Below are positions 1 to 27,500 of a DNA stretch of 27,500 nucleotides, in pieces. The notes under the pieces are model-generated. The model was not told the origin of the DNA and did no database searches. It worked only from the letters and a program-made list of their open reading frames with translations. Numbering within the stretch: the first letter of the stretch is position 1; each line of letters starts with the position of its first letter. Source of the stretch: Leptospira borgpetersenii serovar Javanica. Its GTDB lineage: Bacteria; Spirochaetota; Leptospiria; Leptospirales; Leptospiraceae. Location: positions 42,501 to 70,000 of the forward strand of contig NZ_QAJG01000006.1 of NCBI RefSeq assembly GCF_003046425.1, in the 5' to 3' direction. Both the position numbers and the translations under genes were made by a program.

Positions 1-1
1 G

Positions 2-433
<432 letters not shown>

Positions 434-901
434 ATGCGAAAAGGAATCGTATCCAAGTTTTTCAGCCGAAAGCTGTATTTGGCTCGGCATTGCGTTCGAA
501 TATTTTTTCTTTTTTATCGAAGAACAAAATGGATCTGCAATTTGCAAGCCCTTGATTCGAATACCGTCCTGCAAATCCTCGCTTAATAGTATTTTAACGT
601 GAGTTCTGCGTAACAAATGCGAAAGCGATTGAAGCGTGAACACAGGGAATTCAAGCCGCCACCGCTCTCAAACTCTGCATCTCGCTTCCATAATAAATTG
701 TAACTAAAAACGAAATATCGCATTACGTTTCTTTCATACAATCTATTTGACTGGGGCCCGGCCTTTGCTTGCAAAGGCCGGATTCGTTCAAACTTTCTTA
801 TATCGAATTCACATTACTTTAATTTTTGTAAAAGATTCTGATAATCAGAAACACCTTTGGCGGAGTTTAAGTAGTTCTTTGGTTTTATGTCCGTTACCCG
901 A
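434..901. other. Convergent intergenic region with GC-rich hairpin and dispersed motif
   Basis: This is the gap of about 470 bp between the convergent prepilin peptidase and methyltransferase genes. No convincing gene is present: the small open frames have no ribosome site or recognisable protein. It holds a perfect 10-bp hairpin at 758-781, the dispersed motif GAACTCACGTT on the minus strand at 596-606, and a degenerate relative of it (GAATTCACATTA) near 806-817. Confidence 0.6.
758..781. terminator. Perfect GC-rich hairpin, possible bidirectional terminator
   Basis: The arms CCGGCCTTTG and CAAAGGCCGG form a perfect 10-bp stem around a 4-base loop between two convergent genes. No run of T follows on either strand, so it is not a standard Rho-independent terminator. 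Its position still suits transcript ending or 3'-end protection. The stem is seen directly; the role is inferred. Confidence 0.4.
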
Positions 902-2116
<1,215 letters not shown>

Positions 2117-2173
2117 TAGACGCAGAATGAAAAATGGGGATTTGAATGCCTATCTGAAAATTTTTCCCACTTT

Positions 2174-2247
2174 AGAAACTATCTCGAAAATTTCTTAGAA
2201 TGATCTGAATTTTAAACAAAGATAAAGTATTTTTTAGATAACTTTTA
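2174..2247. repeat. Inverted-repeat element, family 2, copy 1
   Basis: This short element has imperfect inverted ends (AGAAACTATCTC at left, TAGATAACTTTT at right). Its reading aligns along its whole length with the reverse complement of 8125-8203: both share CTATCTC, CTTAGAA, TTTTAAA and AAAGTATTTTT in the same order. It begins 8 bases beyond the stop codon of the ABC ATPase gene. It is probably a non-coding dispersed repeat or MITE; the edges are approximate. Confidence 0.7.
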
Positions 2248-2254
2248 GAAGTAT

Positions 2255-2965
<711 letters not shown>

Positions 2966-2966
2966 C

Positions 2967-5020
<2,054 letters not shown>

Positions 5021-5049
5021 ACAAATTCCTGATAAAAATCGGCCTAATA

Positions 5050-5802
5050 CTAAGATTTCTTTTTTTTCTTCACTTTCGCCGCTGCAGGAACAGGTGATTT
5101 CTTCTTGGCTCTAGGTTTCAAAACTGGTTTTTCTTTCGTTTTAGTTTTAGGCCTAAGTCCTCTTGCTATAAACTCGATCGTTCTCTTCAACTCAACTTCC
5201 TGATCCGAGTAGCCTTCCGCTTCCGGTCTATAGAGAATTTCCGCAAATAAGATGTATCCGGCAATGTTAGTCGCAATCAAACGGAATACGGAATCGATCG
5301 GCATATCGACAATCATTCCCTTTTCTTGAAAGTTCCTAAGACGTTCCTTAACTTTAGGTGCCAGTTTTTCTTTGAAAACTCGTTTCAAAACGGCTTGGAT
5401 CTCGAACGTGGTAGAAGCTTCCTGAAAAATGATTCGAATCAGATGCCTATTTTTTACTATGAACGTCACCCTTTCTTCGAAAATCGCCGTAAGAAATTCT
5501 TCTAAAGTCGAAAACTCCCGAGTAAAAATCGCCTGCAGTCTTTTGAGCGAGATCGGCGCAATAAAATCTTTCAGGATTGGCAGCACTAAACTCAGAAGAA
5601 GTTCTTTTTTACTCTTAAAATATTTAAAGATCAGCCCCTCCGCAACTCCGGCCTTTTTGGCGATCTCTCCCGTGGTTGCAGCGGAAAAACCTTTTTGAGC
5701 GAATATCTCAACTGCAGCCAAAAAGATTTTTTTTTGTCCTTCCGGCCAATTTCGATCAAGATCGATACTGTTTTGCACTTCTTCTTGTACTTGCAAATTC
5801 AT
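5050..5802 (-). CDS. TetR/AcrR-family transcriptional regulator
   Basis: This DNA-binding repressor is 250 aa from the ATG at 5800-5802. A GTG at 5823 would add seven residues but lies inside the operator palindrome; neither start has a clear ribosome site. The helix-turn-helix is typical: GQKKIFLAAVEIFAQKGF, then TTGEIAKKAGVAEGLIFKYF (the family's recognition-helix pattern) followed by KSKKELL. The C-terminal ligand-binding domain is divergent, as usual. The last roughly 30 residues are an unusual Lys/Pro/Ala-rich basic tail. It is the first gene of the efflux-like ABC operon, so it very probably represses that operon and itself and is relieved by a small ligand. Confidence 0.88.
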   Translation of the reverse strand: MNLQVQEEVQNSIDLDRNWPEGQKKIFLAAVEIFAQKGFSAATTGEIAKKAGVAEGLIFKYFKSKKELLLSLVLPILKDFIAPISLKRLQAIFTREFSTLEEFLTAIFEERVTFIVKNRHLIRIIFQEASTTFEIQAVLKRVFKEKLAPKVKERLRNFQEKGMIVDMPIDSVFRLIATNIAGYILFAEILYRPEAEGYSDQEVELKRTIEFIARGLRPKTKTKEKPVLKPRAKKKSPVPAAAKVKKKKKS

Positions 5803-5831
5803 AATAAGTGAGTGATTACTCACTTATTATG
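5800..5831. promoter_or_regulatory. TetR-type operator palindrome over the tetR start
   Basis: This is a perfect inverted repeat with 14-base arms (left arm CATAATAAGTGAGT) around a 4-base centre GATT. The inner core GTGAGTnnnnACTCAC has the size and form of TetR-family operators. It ends exactly at the ATG of the regulator gene at 5050-5802, so bound repressor would block transcription or initiation of the whole TetR-MFP-permease-ATPase operon. The symmetry is seen directly; the binding is inferred. Confidence 0.8.
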
Positions 5832-6130
5832 AAGACACATAAAAATCTGTCAAGACCCAAATTCTTTTTGATTCCCGATTTTTTCACGGCTATAGTTTCA
5901 CAAACTTGAAACCCGAATCCACTTTTTGTATCACAAAGTGGCGCTCATAACGACAACAGAAGCAGCGTACCGATCCGTATGTGACGGTAGAACTCAAGAA
6001 ACGTATTTTTAGGAATCGTATCCGAGCAAAAATATTTTTGACTTGAGTATCCACTTCCACTTAAACCTATTATTACTATAAGTTTCGAGATTCCAATTCT
6101 CAACCCATACCATACACAAAAAGAGTCAGA

Positions 6131-8119
<1,989 letters not shown>

Positions 8120-8124
8120 ACAAC

Positions 8125-8203
8125 AGAAACTATCTCAAAAATACTTTATTTTTCTTTAAAACGCCGATTCCAATCGTTCTAAGATATTTTTGAGATAGCG
8201 TCT
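8125..8203. repeat. Inverted-repeat element, family 2, copy 2
   Basis: The ends are inverted copies: AGAAACTATCTCAAAAATA at 8125 and the reverse complement of AGACGCTATCTCAAAAATAT at the right end (to 8203). The interior is AT-rich and aligns with the inverse of 2174-2247. It begins only six bases after the sulfatase stop codon. It could fold into one long stem in RNA. Confidence 0.75.
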
Positions 8204-8298
8204 AGAGCTGTTGAAAAATTCCACAATTCAGATTTACAAAACTGCTTTATTCGACCGTTTCCGTGAAGCAGATGAAGATTCATTTTTCAACAATTCTA
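8203..8298. mobile_element. MITE-like element, family 1, copy A, flanked by TA
   Basis: Terminal inverted repeats AGAGCTGTTGAAAAAT (left) and AGAATTGTTGAAAAAT (right, inverted) match at 14 of 16 positions. TA dinucleotides lie at both edges (8203-8204 and 8297-8298), as in IS630/Tc1-mariner insertions. It aligns with the reverse complement of 11150-11252, including the sub-terminal part GAAAAATTCC, ATTC, ACAAAAC and GCTT. It has no coding capacity. Confidence 0.75.
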
Positions 8299-8437
8299 AT
8301 ATATATATATCGCAAAAGGCAAACAAACTGTCACTTTTATATTTTTTCTTATTGAGCCGTTATCCCGAGAACTTACTTAATGTGAGGTTCGTAGAGAAAG
8401 TTTATGTGAATAAAGCACTAAACCCCAAAATGATATA

Positions 8438-8521
8438 GATTTGTATGATTCTTAAATGTAAGACAGTTCGAAAATGATATTCTTGAATCGACAAAACTAA
8501 GAAGGTCCGGTCGAAGATCGA
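8438..8521. repeat. Dispersed repeat, family 3, copy 1
   Basis: This stretch of about 84 bases aligns with 17795-17880 in the same orientation. Shared blocks in order are GTATGATTCTT, TAAG, AGTTC, a run near TCTTGA, TCGAC and AAGAAGG. It is non-coding in both places. Confidence 0.65.
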
Positions 8522-8658
8522 TCTGTCGGTATAAAAAGATACGCCTTTTTTTAAATTAAAAAAGAATGATATTTATCTTCTTCTATCGTGTTCTCGCAGG
8601 AAATTTTGAATCTATTAAAAATTTAAAAAGCCACAAATAGTAAAGTTCTTTGTAAGAA

Positions 8659-10578
<1,920 letters not shown>

Positions 10579-10683
10579 AAAATACTCCGTTCTTGCTTGA
10601 AATAAAACTGATCTTATCTTAATACGAAATTTTATTTTTTATTCGGATCATAAACCGAAAGGAAACATTCCAAGCTCCATATA

Positions 10684-10699
10684 GTAAGCAATTGCTTAC
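10684..10699. promoter_or_regulatory. Perfect 16-base palindrome upstream of EptA-like gene
   Basis: The palindrome GTAAGCAATTGCTTAC lies 106 bases upstream of the TTG start of the EptA-like gene at 8659-10578. Its size and symmetry suit a dimeric repressor such as a TetR or MarR protein. No regulator gene is adjacent, so the binding protein is unknown. Confidence 0.4.
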
Positions 10700-11060
10700 A
10701 TTTTATCTTTAAGAACGTCTTAGAAATCAAGTTTTTTTCAAATGGATTTTAAAAAATACTCTTCCCTACAAAGGGAGTCTCAATCTTATAATTGATTTAA
10801 GGAAATCTGATATTCCATCTTGGATTGAACCGGTCGGCTCTATCAATACTTCGAGTAAACTCCCCCGTTTAAGGTGAACAGGGCTTATAGGAATCAAGGA
10901 TAAAAAGCATCGCCCATAAAAACACTATCATGAAAACTTCAAACAAAACGCCGCTGAGGTTTTGATAAAGACAAAAAAGTTATTAATCCCGGTTTCAAAA
11001 GACTTGGAAATCTTCGCTTTGTATTGGTATAAGAAAATCTTGGCGAATCGCTCGCAACTT

Positions 11061-11085
11061 GAAACGCTTTCGTAAAAAGCGTTTC
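11061..11085. other. 10-bp stem hairpin in intergenic DNA
   Basis: GAAACGCTTT and AAAGCGTTTC form a perfect stem around a 5-base loop. It is about 275 bases downstream of the aminopeptidase stop (minus strand). It lacks an adjacent T run on either strand, so a terminator role is uncertain. Confidence 0.35.
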
Positions 11086-11149
11086 ACCTGAATTTTTCAA
11101 ACTAAATTGATATCCTCTATGAATCCCAGCATAATACTCGTTTTCTCAT

Positions 11150-11252
11150 TAGAGTTGTTGAAAAACTAATTCTCTGTCCGTTTCTGCTTTGTTGAAATGG
11201 ATGTTTGAAGCGGTTTTGTTAATCCGAATCATGGAATTTTTCAACAACTCTA
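11150..11252. mobile_element. MITE-like element, family 1, copy B, flanked by TA
   Basis: It carries perfect 15-base terminal inverted repeats (AGAGTTGTTGAAAAA) with TA at both edges (11150-11151 and 11251-11252). The body of about 100 bp has no coding capacity. Its reverse complement aligns with copy A at 8203-8298, most strongly in the 40 bases after one end. The TA flanks suggest mobilisation by an IS630 or mariner-type transposase encoded elsewhere. Confidence 0.78.
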
Positions 11253-11359
11253 TTGGTCATATCGAACTCACGTTGTTTAGGATCGGAATCCGACTGCACG
11301 TTCGGATTTCCATCGTTTTGCAACAGAAAAATTCGATCTGCAAGAAAAGCAATGAGACG

Positions 11360-13677
<2,318 letters not shown>

Positions 13678-13691
13678 TGTTAAATTCCGTT

Positions 13692-14810
<1,119 letters not shown>

Positions 14811-14827
14811 CGGAGTCTATGTTTTTT

Positions 14828-14865
<38 letters not shown>

Positions 14866-14905
14866 GCAAGTAAGACGACTTTTCATTCGAGTTTTTAAAC
14901 TATCC

Positions 14906-14933
14906 TTGCAAAATTAAGAATGATTTTTATACT
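14906..14933 (+). promoter_or_regulatory. Predicted sigma-70 promoter of bfr
   Basis: TTGCAA (14906-14911) and TATACT (14928-14933) are separated by 16 bases, close to the vegetative consensus, about 25 bases before the bfr start. The -10 end overlaps a Fur-like box, consistent with repression by occlusion. Confidence 0.55.
14915..14929. promoter_or_regulatory. Possible Fur/PerR-type box in the bfr promoter
   Basis: TAAGAATGATTTTTA has 7-1-7 inverted symmetry with one mismatched pair, and it shares AGAATGATT with the stronger box upstream of ahpC. It covers the spacer and the first bases of the predicted -10 element. Binding is inferred, not shown. Confidence 0.4.
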
Positions 14934-14956
14934 GAATTGATAACAAGGAGAAAACA

Positions 14957-15420
<464 letters not shown>

Positions 15421-15424
<4 letters not shown>

Positions 15425-16665
15425 CAAATTCTAAAAAACCAATTCCTAAAAAATCTCTCCGATTAAAATCAAAAAGATCCGTTATAAAAAATTTTCCGAA
15501 CGAACCAAATCAAAAGCAAAATCCTTTTAAATTGGAATGGGATTTTTCAAAGCCGGATTCTTTCGAATATCATGCTTCCTGCCCGGACGGACTTTCCGGG
15601 CTTTTAAAAGAAGAAATTTTAGAAGCCGGTCTAAAGATCATTTCCGAAAATAGAGGCGGAGTTTTTTTTCAAGGTTCGACGAGCACCCTCAAGGAATTCG
15701 CTCTTTCTACTGGAATCTCATCAGGGATCAGTATTTCTTTAAAATACTGGAAAGTGGAAAGTCCGGAAGATCTTTATAACCAGGCTGTCCAATTTCCGTT
15801 CGAGAAAATCTTCGGACCCGAATATTCTTTTCGAATCGATTCGACGACCAAGGATTCTTTGAAGGACTCGCGTTATGCGACATACAAACTCAAAGACGCC
15901 ATCTTTGATCGATTTCGTTCCAAAGGAAAAGAACCCCCGAAGGTCTCTCGAGACGAACCTGATTTGTTATTTTATCTTCGCTCCCATTCCGACCATGCAA
16001 AACTTTCCCTGGGTCTGAACACAAGGCCTCTTCAACAAAGAGGACATGGAAGAATCGGAGGTCCGGCTCCTATGCGGGAGATTCTCGCATCCGCTTTGGT
16101 TCGATATTCGGGATGGAACGCCAGATCAGTGTTATATGATCCGTTCTGCGGTTCGGGGACCATCGTAGTAGAAGCGGCTCTCAAACTTTTATACGGGGGT
16201 TACACGAATTACAGAAGTTTGTCGTCTTCCCTTTCGTTTAAGAAACTCTTCGGGGAACCGATCCTCAATGTAAAGAATTATTCCGAAATGAAAATTTTCG
16301 CGTCCGACAAGAATGAAACGATTTTGAATCTTGCAAGACAAAATGCAAAGAACGCAGGGGTGGATCACCTGATCACTTTTTTCGAATCGGACGCTACTAT
16401 TTCCGAAAATGAGAAAAAAATTTCCGACGGTTTTATCGTGACCAATCCTCCTTACGGAGTTCGAATAGGTACCAAAGAAGAAGCCAAGGAAATTTATGTT
16501 GCTTGGGGGAAAAAACTCAAAGATCATTTTACGGGAAATATCTTGGCACTCGCTTGCGGAGATACTTCGCTCTTAGGCTTTCTCAAATTGAAAAAGGATA
16601 AGGAGCAATCCCTGACGATTGGTAAGCTCAAAGGAAAATTAGTTGCCTACACTTTGGGTAAATAA
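15421..16665 (+). CDS. RlmL-like THUMP RNA N2-guanine methyltransferase
   Basis: This is a SAM-dependent RNA methyltransferase of 414 aa. A basic N-terminal tail (1-35) is followed by a THUMP/ferredoxin-like RNA-binding region (about 50-200), the linker [16 protein letters not shown] (205-220) and a Rossmann domain. The SAM motif I is DPFCGSGT (240-247) and the catalytic motif IV is NPPYG (342-346). It corresponds to the N-terminal enzyme of E. coli RlmL (23S rRNA m2G) rather than the fused RlmKL. The start is GTG at 15421-15423 overlapping the bfr TGA (GTGA), with no separate ribosome site, suggesting coupled translation. It has a shorter-motif paralogue at 902-2116. The substrate is assigned by family only. 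Confidence 0.85.
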
Positions 16666-16680
16666 TCCAATCGAACCGGA

Positions 16681-17794
<1,114 letters not shown>

Positions 17795-17796
<2 letters not shown>

Positions 17797-17880
17797 ATTA
17801 GTATGATTCTTGAACATAAGGCGAGTTCCGAATATGAAAACTCTTGATTCGACGGAGTCAAGAAGGCCGTTGGAGGAAAC
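17795..17880. repeat. Dispersed repeat, family 3, copy 2
   Basis: It begins inside the stop codon of the preceding gene and aligns with 8438-8521 in the same orientation (shared GTATGATTCTT, TAAG, AGTTC, TTCGAC/TCGAC and AAGAAGG blocks). It lies in the 176-base gap between two convergent genes. Confidence 0.65.
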
Positions 17881-17972
17881 GAAAGCATCTTTGCTCTTTA
17901 TGAATCGTTCATCTTTGTTGCGCAAAGAGCCTATAATCTCGCTTCCTATGGGCGCTCGATTGAAATATTAGT

Positions 17973-19388
<1,416 letters not shown>

Positions 19389-19574
19389 TTTCCATTACCT
19401 CCGGAAATTAGACTCTTGGGAAAAGGAAAATCCCCAAAGAAACAGGAACCAGCTAACGATCCATTTCAGGAATAGCCATTGATTTCACAATCACTTACCC
19501 TTTTTGCGATCTCATTCTGCGGATCGCTTCAAGTAACTGAAACCTCGCTTCTTAGGGGTGCTGATATGTCATCA

Positions 19575-19596
19575 TCCGCAGACTTGCATCTGCGGA
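19575..19596. other. 8-bp hairpin between ahpC and sufB
   Basis: TCCGCAGA and TCTGCGGA form a perfect stem around a 6-base loop just after the ahpC stop. The octamer TCTGCGGA occurs again at 19516-19523, so an alternative pairing is possible. No T run follows on the minus strand. It could slow transcription or protect the ahpC 3' end. Confidence 0.4.
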
Positions 19597-19606
19597 CAGA
19601 AAAAAA

Positions 19607-20188
<582 letters not shown>

Positions 20189-20250
20189 TTTATTTCTCCT
20201 TTTTAATTTACTTTGAAACTTAGACACCCCATGATATCTCCCAACCCCTC

Positions 20251-20302
<52 letters not shown>

Positions 20303-20447
20303 AAACCTACAACTACTTTCCGTAGTATTACTTAACGTGAGTAATGAATTTTTCATTGGACGATCACTTCGAAAACGGTGATCCATCTATAAATTCGATC
20401 TTAAAATCTACATTTTCAGATTTTATAGAGATACCCTAAAAAGTATG

Positions 20448-20497
20448 AGTTCCTACAATTTTAGAAAAATAAATCTCCAACCACCGAACTCACGTTA
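20448..20497. repeat. Dispersed repeat, family 4, copy 1
   Basis: The block TTTTAGAAAAATAAATCTCC followed by ACC and GAACTCACGTTA aligns with 22998-23052. The end motif GAACTCACGTT also occurs exactly at 596-606 (minus) and 11264-11274. All copies are intergenic. Confidence 0.55.
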
Positions 20498-20695
20498 CAA
20501 TATGAAGAAAGTATTTCATTTGTTCTGATTGAAATCAAGAGACCGGAAAGATCCTACATGCATATACATTCCTAGTTTAAAATGTAGAAACTATTGCATT
20601 TAACTCAGAAATTGACACCCATATACACGGGCCTTGGGATAAGTTCCAAATTTGAGGCCGCGACAGAAAACAAGCATAAAACTTAAAAAGAAATC

Positions 20696-20726
20696 ACTCA
20701 GTAAACGAACCAAAAGTTTACTGAGT
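20696..20726. terminator. Probable Rho-independent terminator of the chemotaxis gene
   Basis: An 11-bp stem (ACTCAGTAAAC / GTTTACTGAGT) sits 38 bases downstream of the minus-strand stop codon. On the minus strand it is followed by TGATTTCTTTTT; on the plus strand by TTTATTA. It may work in both directions. Confidence 0.65.
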
Positions 20727-20763
20727 TTTATTAACTCACAACTTCCTTTAAAAGTAGAAACGT

Positions 20764-23776
<3,013 letters not shown>

Positions 23777-23780
<4 letters not shown>

Positions 23781-24330
23781 TCCGTAGAAGTTTCTTATAT
23801 GTTATTTTTCTAATTGTTCTGTTCGTACAAATTTCTTCCGTCTACGAACTTGGTTCCGAAAAGAAATTCTCCGAGGAATGGAACGTAAAGGAAACGGACA
23901 TTCGCTTTTTAAGCGAGGCCCCTCAGGAGACAATTCGAGGCTCTCTAAAAAAAGCAGAAGGGAGAGCCGATCTAAAATCAAAAACGTTTTTCTTTCAAGT
24001 CGATCTTAATGACTTAAACGTTCCCAACCGGCTGATGAACCGTCACATGCACGAAAATTATCTGGAAACGGAACGTTTTCCGAATGTGATCTTTCAAGGA
24101 AACATTTCTAAATGGGACGTTTCCTCCAAAACCGTGATCGTCGAAGGGAATATCACCTTACACGGAGTTACAAAAAAGAACGTTCAAGTCCGGGGTAATT
24201 TCGAAGAAAAAGGGAAAGATCTTTTGATTCGCGCAAATTTCGAAATTCTACTGAGCGATTTTAATATCGAAATTCCTAAATTAGTAATTCTGAAACTAAA
24301 CGAAAAAATCCAAATCGAAACATCCGTAAC

Positions 24331-24349
<19 letters not shown>
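23777..24349 (+). CDS. YceI-family periplasmic protein
   Basis: This 190-aa protein has an N-terminal hydrophobic segment (about 6-22) followed by a YceI lipocalin-like domain. The family's M-N-x-H-M-H-x-N-Y-L motif is at 87-96, followed by [11 protein letters not shown] (98-108) and the LHGVTK strand (128-133). YceI proteins bind long isoprenoid or quinone-like lipids in a central tunnel. The start is TTG at 23777-23779, overlapping the TGA of the cytochrome gene, with GGAG nine bases upstream. The start of the following gene overlaps its end by 19 bases. The tight linkage with a cytochrome suggests a periplasmic quinone or isoprenoid redox role, which is inference. Confidence 0.85.
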
Positions 24350-25428
<1,079 letters not shown>

Positions 25429-25568
25429 TTTGTAATTCTTGCGGAATATATTGGGAACGTTATACAGATTCTTCAACGCCTACGTTAAAAGGAATGCTTT
25501 ACTCTATTTTTGTACATAGCAGAGTTTGTATGGATCCGCTCGATTGCAATACGGATCACGTTTCGACT

Positions 25569-27065
<1,497 letters not shown>

Positions 27066-27072
27066 AAATATA

Positions 27073-27500
<428 letters not shown>

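Larger units (their letters stand above)
8120..8658. other. Intergenic repeat island between convergent genes
   Basis: These 539 bases without a credible gene hold a family-2 inverted-repeat element (8125-8203), then without a gap a TA-flanked MITE-like element (8203-8298), then a family-3 repeat (8438-8521). A 75-aa open frame at 8211-8438 is only a reading through the MITE and following DNA; it has no ribosome site. The remaining 8522-8658 is AT-rich 3' flank of the minus-strand gene. Confidence 0.7.
10579..11359. other. Intergenic region: palindrome, hairpin and MITE
   Basis: These roughly 780 bases have no supported gene. They hold a 16-base palindrome (10684-10699) upstream of the EptA-like gene, a 10-bp hairpin (11061-11085), a MITE-like element (11150-11252) and the dispersed motif GAACTCACGTT (11264-11274). 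The stretch 10740-11050 shows only short open frames interrupted in all phases; it could be a decayed gene, but I cannot identify it. Confidence 0.55.

Noticed and set aside
2192..2206. TTAGAATGATCTGAA resembling the ahpC PerR box
   Set aside because: It lies within a family-2 repeat, its second half-site is broken, and the other copy of the repeat does not keep the symmetry.
5803..5823. GTG start at 5823 for the TetR regulator
   Set aside because: It lies inside the operator palindrome without a ribosome site; the ATG at 5800-5802 gives a normal-length protein and leaves the operator free.
6038..6066. TTGACT at 6038 as a -35 element for the LtaS-like gene
   Set aside because: The sequence at the proper distance (TTAAAC) is a poor -10 match, so I do not call a promoter.
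8211..8438. 75-aa open frame on the plus strand
   Set aside because: It reads through the MITE-like element and following DNA, has no ribosome site and no domain; similar frames would be expected from every copy of the element.
10740..11050. Possible decayed gene in the intergenic DNA
   Set aside because: All frames are interrupted and no conserved segment could be recognised by eye; a translated search would be needed to support it.
19575..19596. Standard Rho-independent terminator for ahpC
   Set aside because: The stem is good, but the T run is on the wrong side for the minus strand (it precedes the stem), so it is listed only as a hairpin.
20189..20227. Longer ahpC start at 20227
   Set aside because: AGGAG is placed correctly for the ATG at 20186-20188 and the extra 13 residues are not typical of AhpC.

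Overview
The window looks like a chromosomal segment of a Leptospira species, probably from the pathogenic clade. The reasons are the AT-rich base composition with moderately GC-rich codons, TTG and GTG starts in several genes, and Leptospira-type lipoprotein and envelope genes. These include a DUF5777-like barrel protein, an LA_3751/LA_3752-type membrane glycosyltransferase, and LtaS-like and EptA-like sulfatase-fold phosphotransferases. Short dispersed inverted-repeat elements also litter the intergenic DNA. The genus is an inference from gene content; no rRNA or tRNA is present to confirm it.

Layout. 1-433 is the 3' part of a prepilin peptidase gene. 902-2116 (-) is a THUMP-type RNA methyltransferase paralogue. 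2255-5802 (-) is a compact operon, TetR regulator > hairpin-less membrane-fusion protein > FtsX-type permease > LolD-type ATPase, controlled by a 14-4-14 palindrome at the regulator's start. 6131-8119 (+) and 8659-10578 (-) are convergent phosphoglycerol- and phosphoethanolamine-transferase-like enzymes separated by an island of three repeat families. 11360-14810 (-) is an operon of a thiolase-fold protein lacking both cysteines, a heptosyltransferase-like GT9 enzyme and aminopeptidase P. 14957-17796 (+) runs bacterioferritin > RlmL-like methyltransferase > N-acetylglutamate synthase-like protein. 17973-20188 (-) carries ahpC followed by sufB. 20764-22488 (-) is a methyl-accepting chemotaxis protein. 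23355-25428 (+) is a tight three-gene envelope module: single-haem cytochrome c lipoprotein > YceI > DUF5777 beta-barrel. 25569-27500 (-) holds a polytopic glycosyltransferase and the 3' part of a GtrA-domain gene.

How the parts fit. Three genes for iron and peroxide handling (bfr, ahpC, sufB) lie within about 5 kb, and bfr and ahpC both carry 7-1-7 Fur/PerR-like boxes upstream. Several other genes serve the envelope: GT9, two sulfatase-fold transferases, a GT-C enzyme, GtrA and the ABC operon. The least understood coding unit is the cytochrome-YceI-DUF5777 module. The strongest non-coding signal is a set of at least four short repeat families, one with TA-flanked inverted termini like a MITE moved by an IS630/mariner-type transposase. 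No intact transposase, CRISPR array, prophage, tRNA or rRNA was seen.
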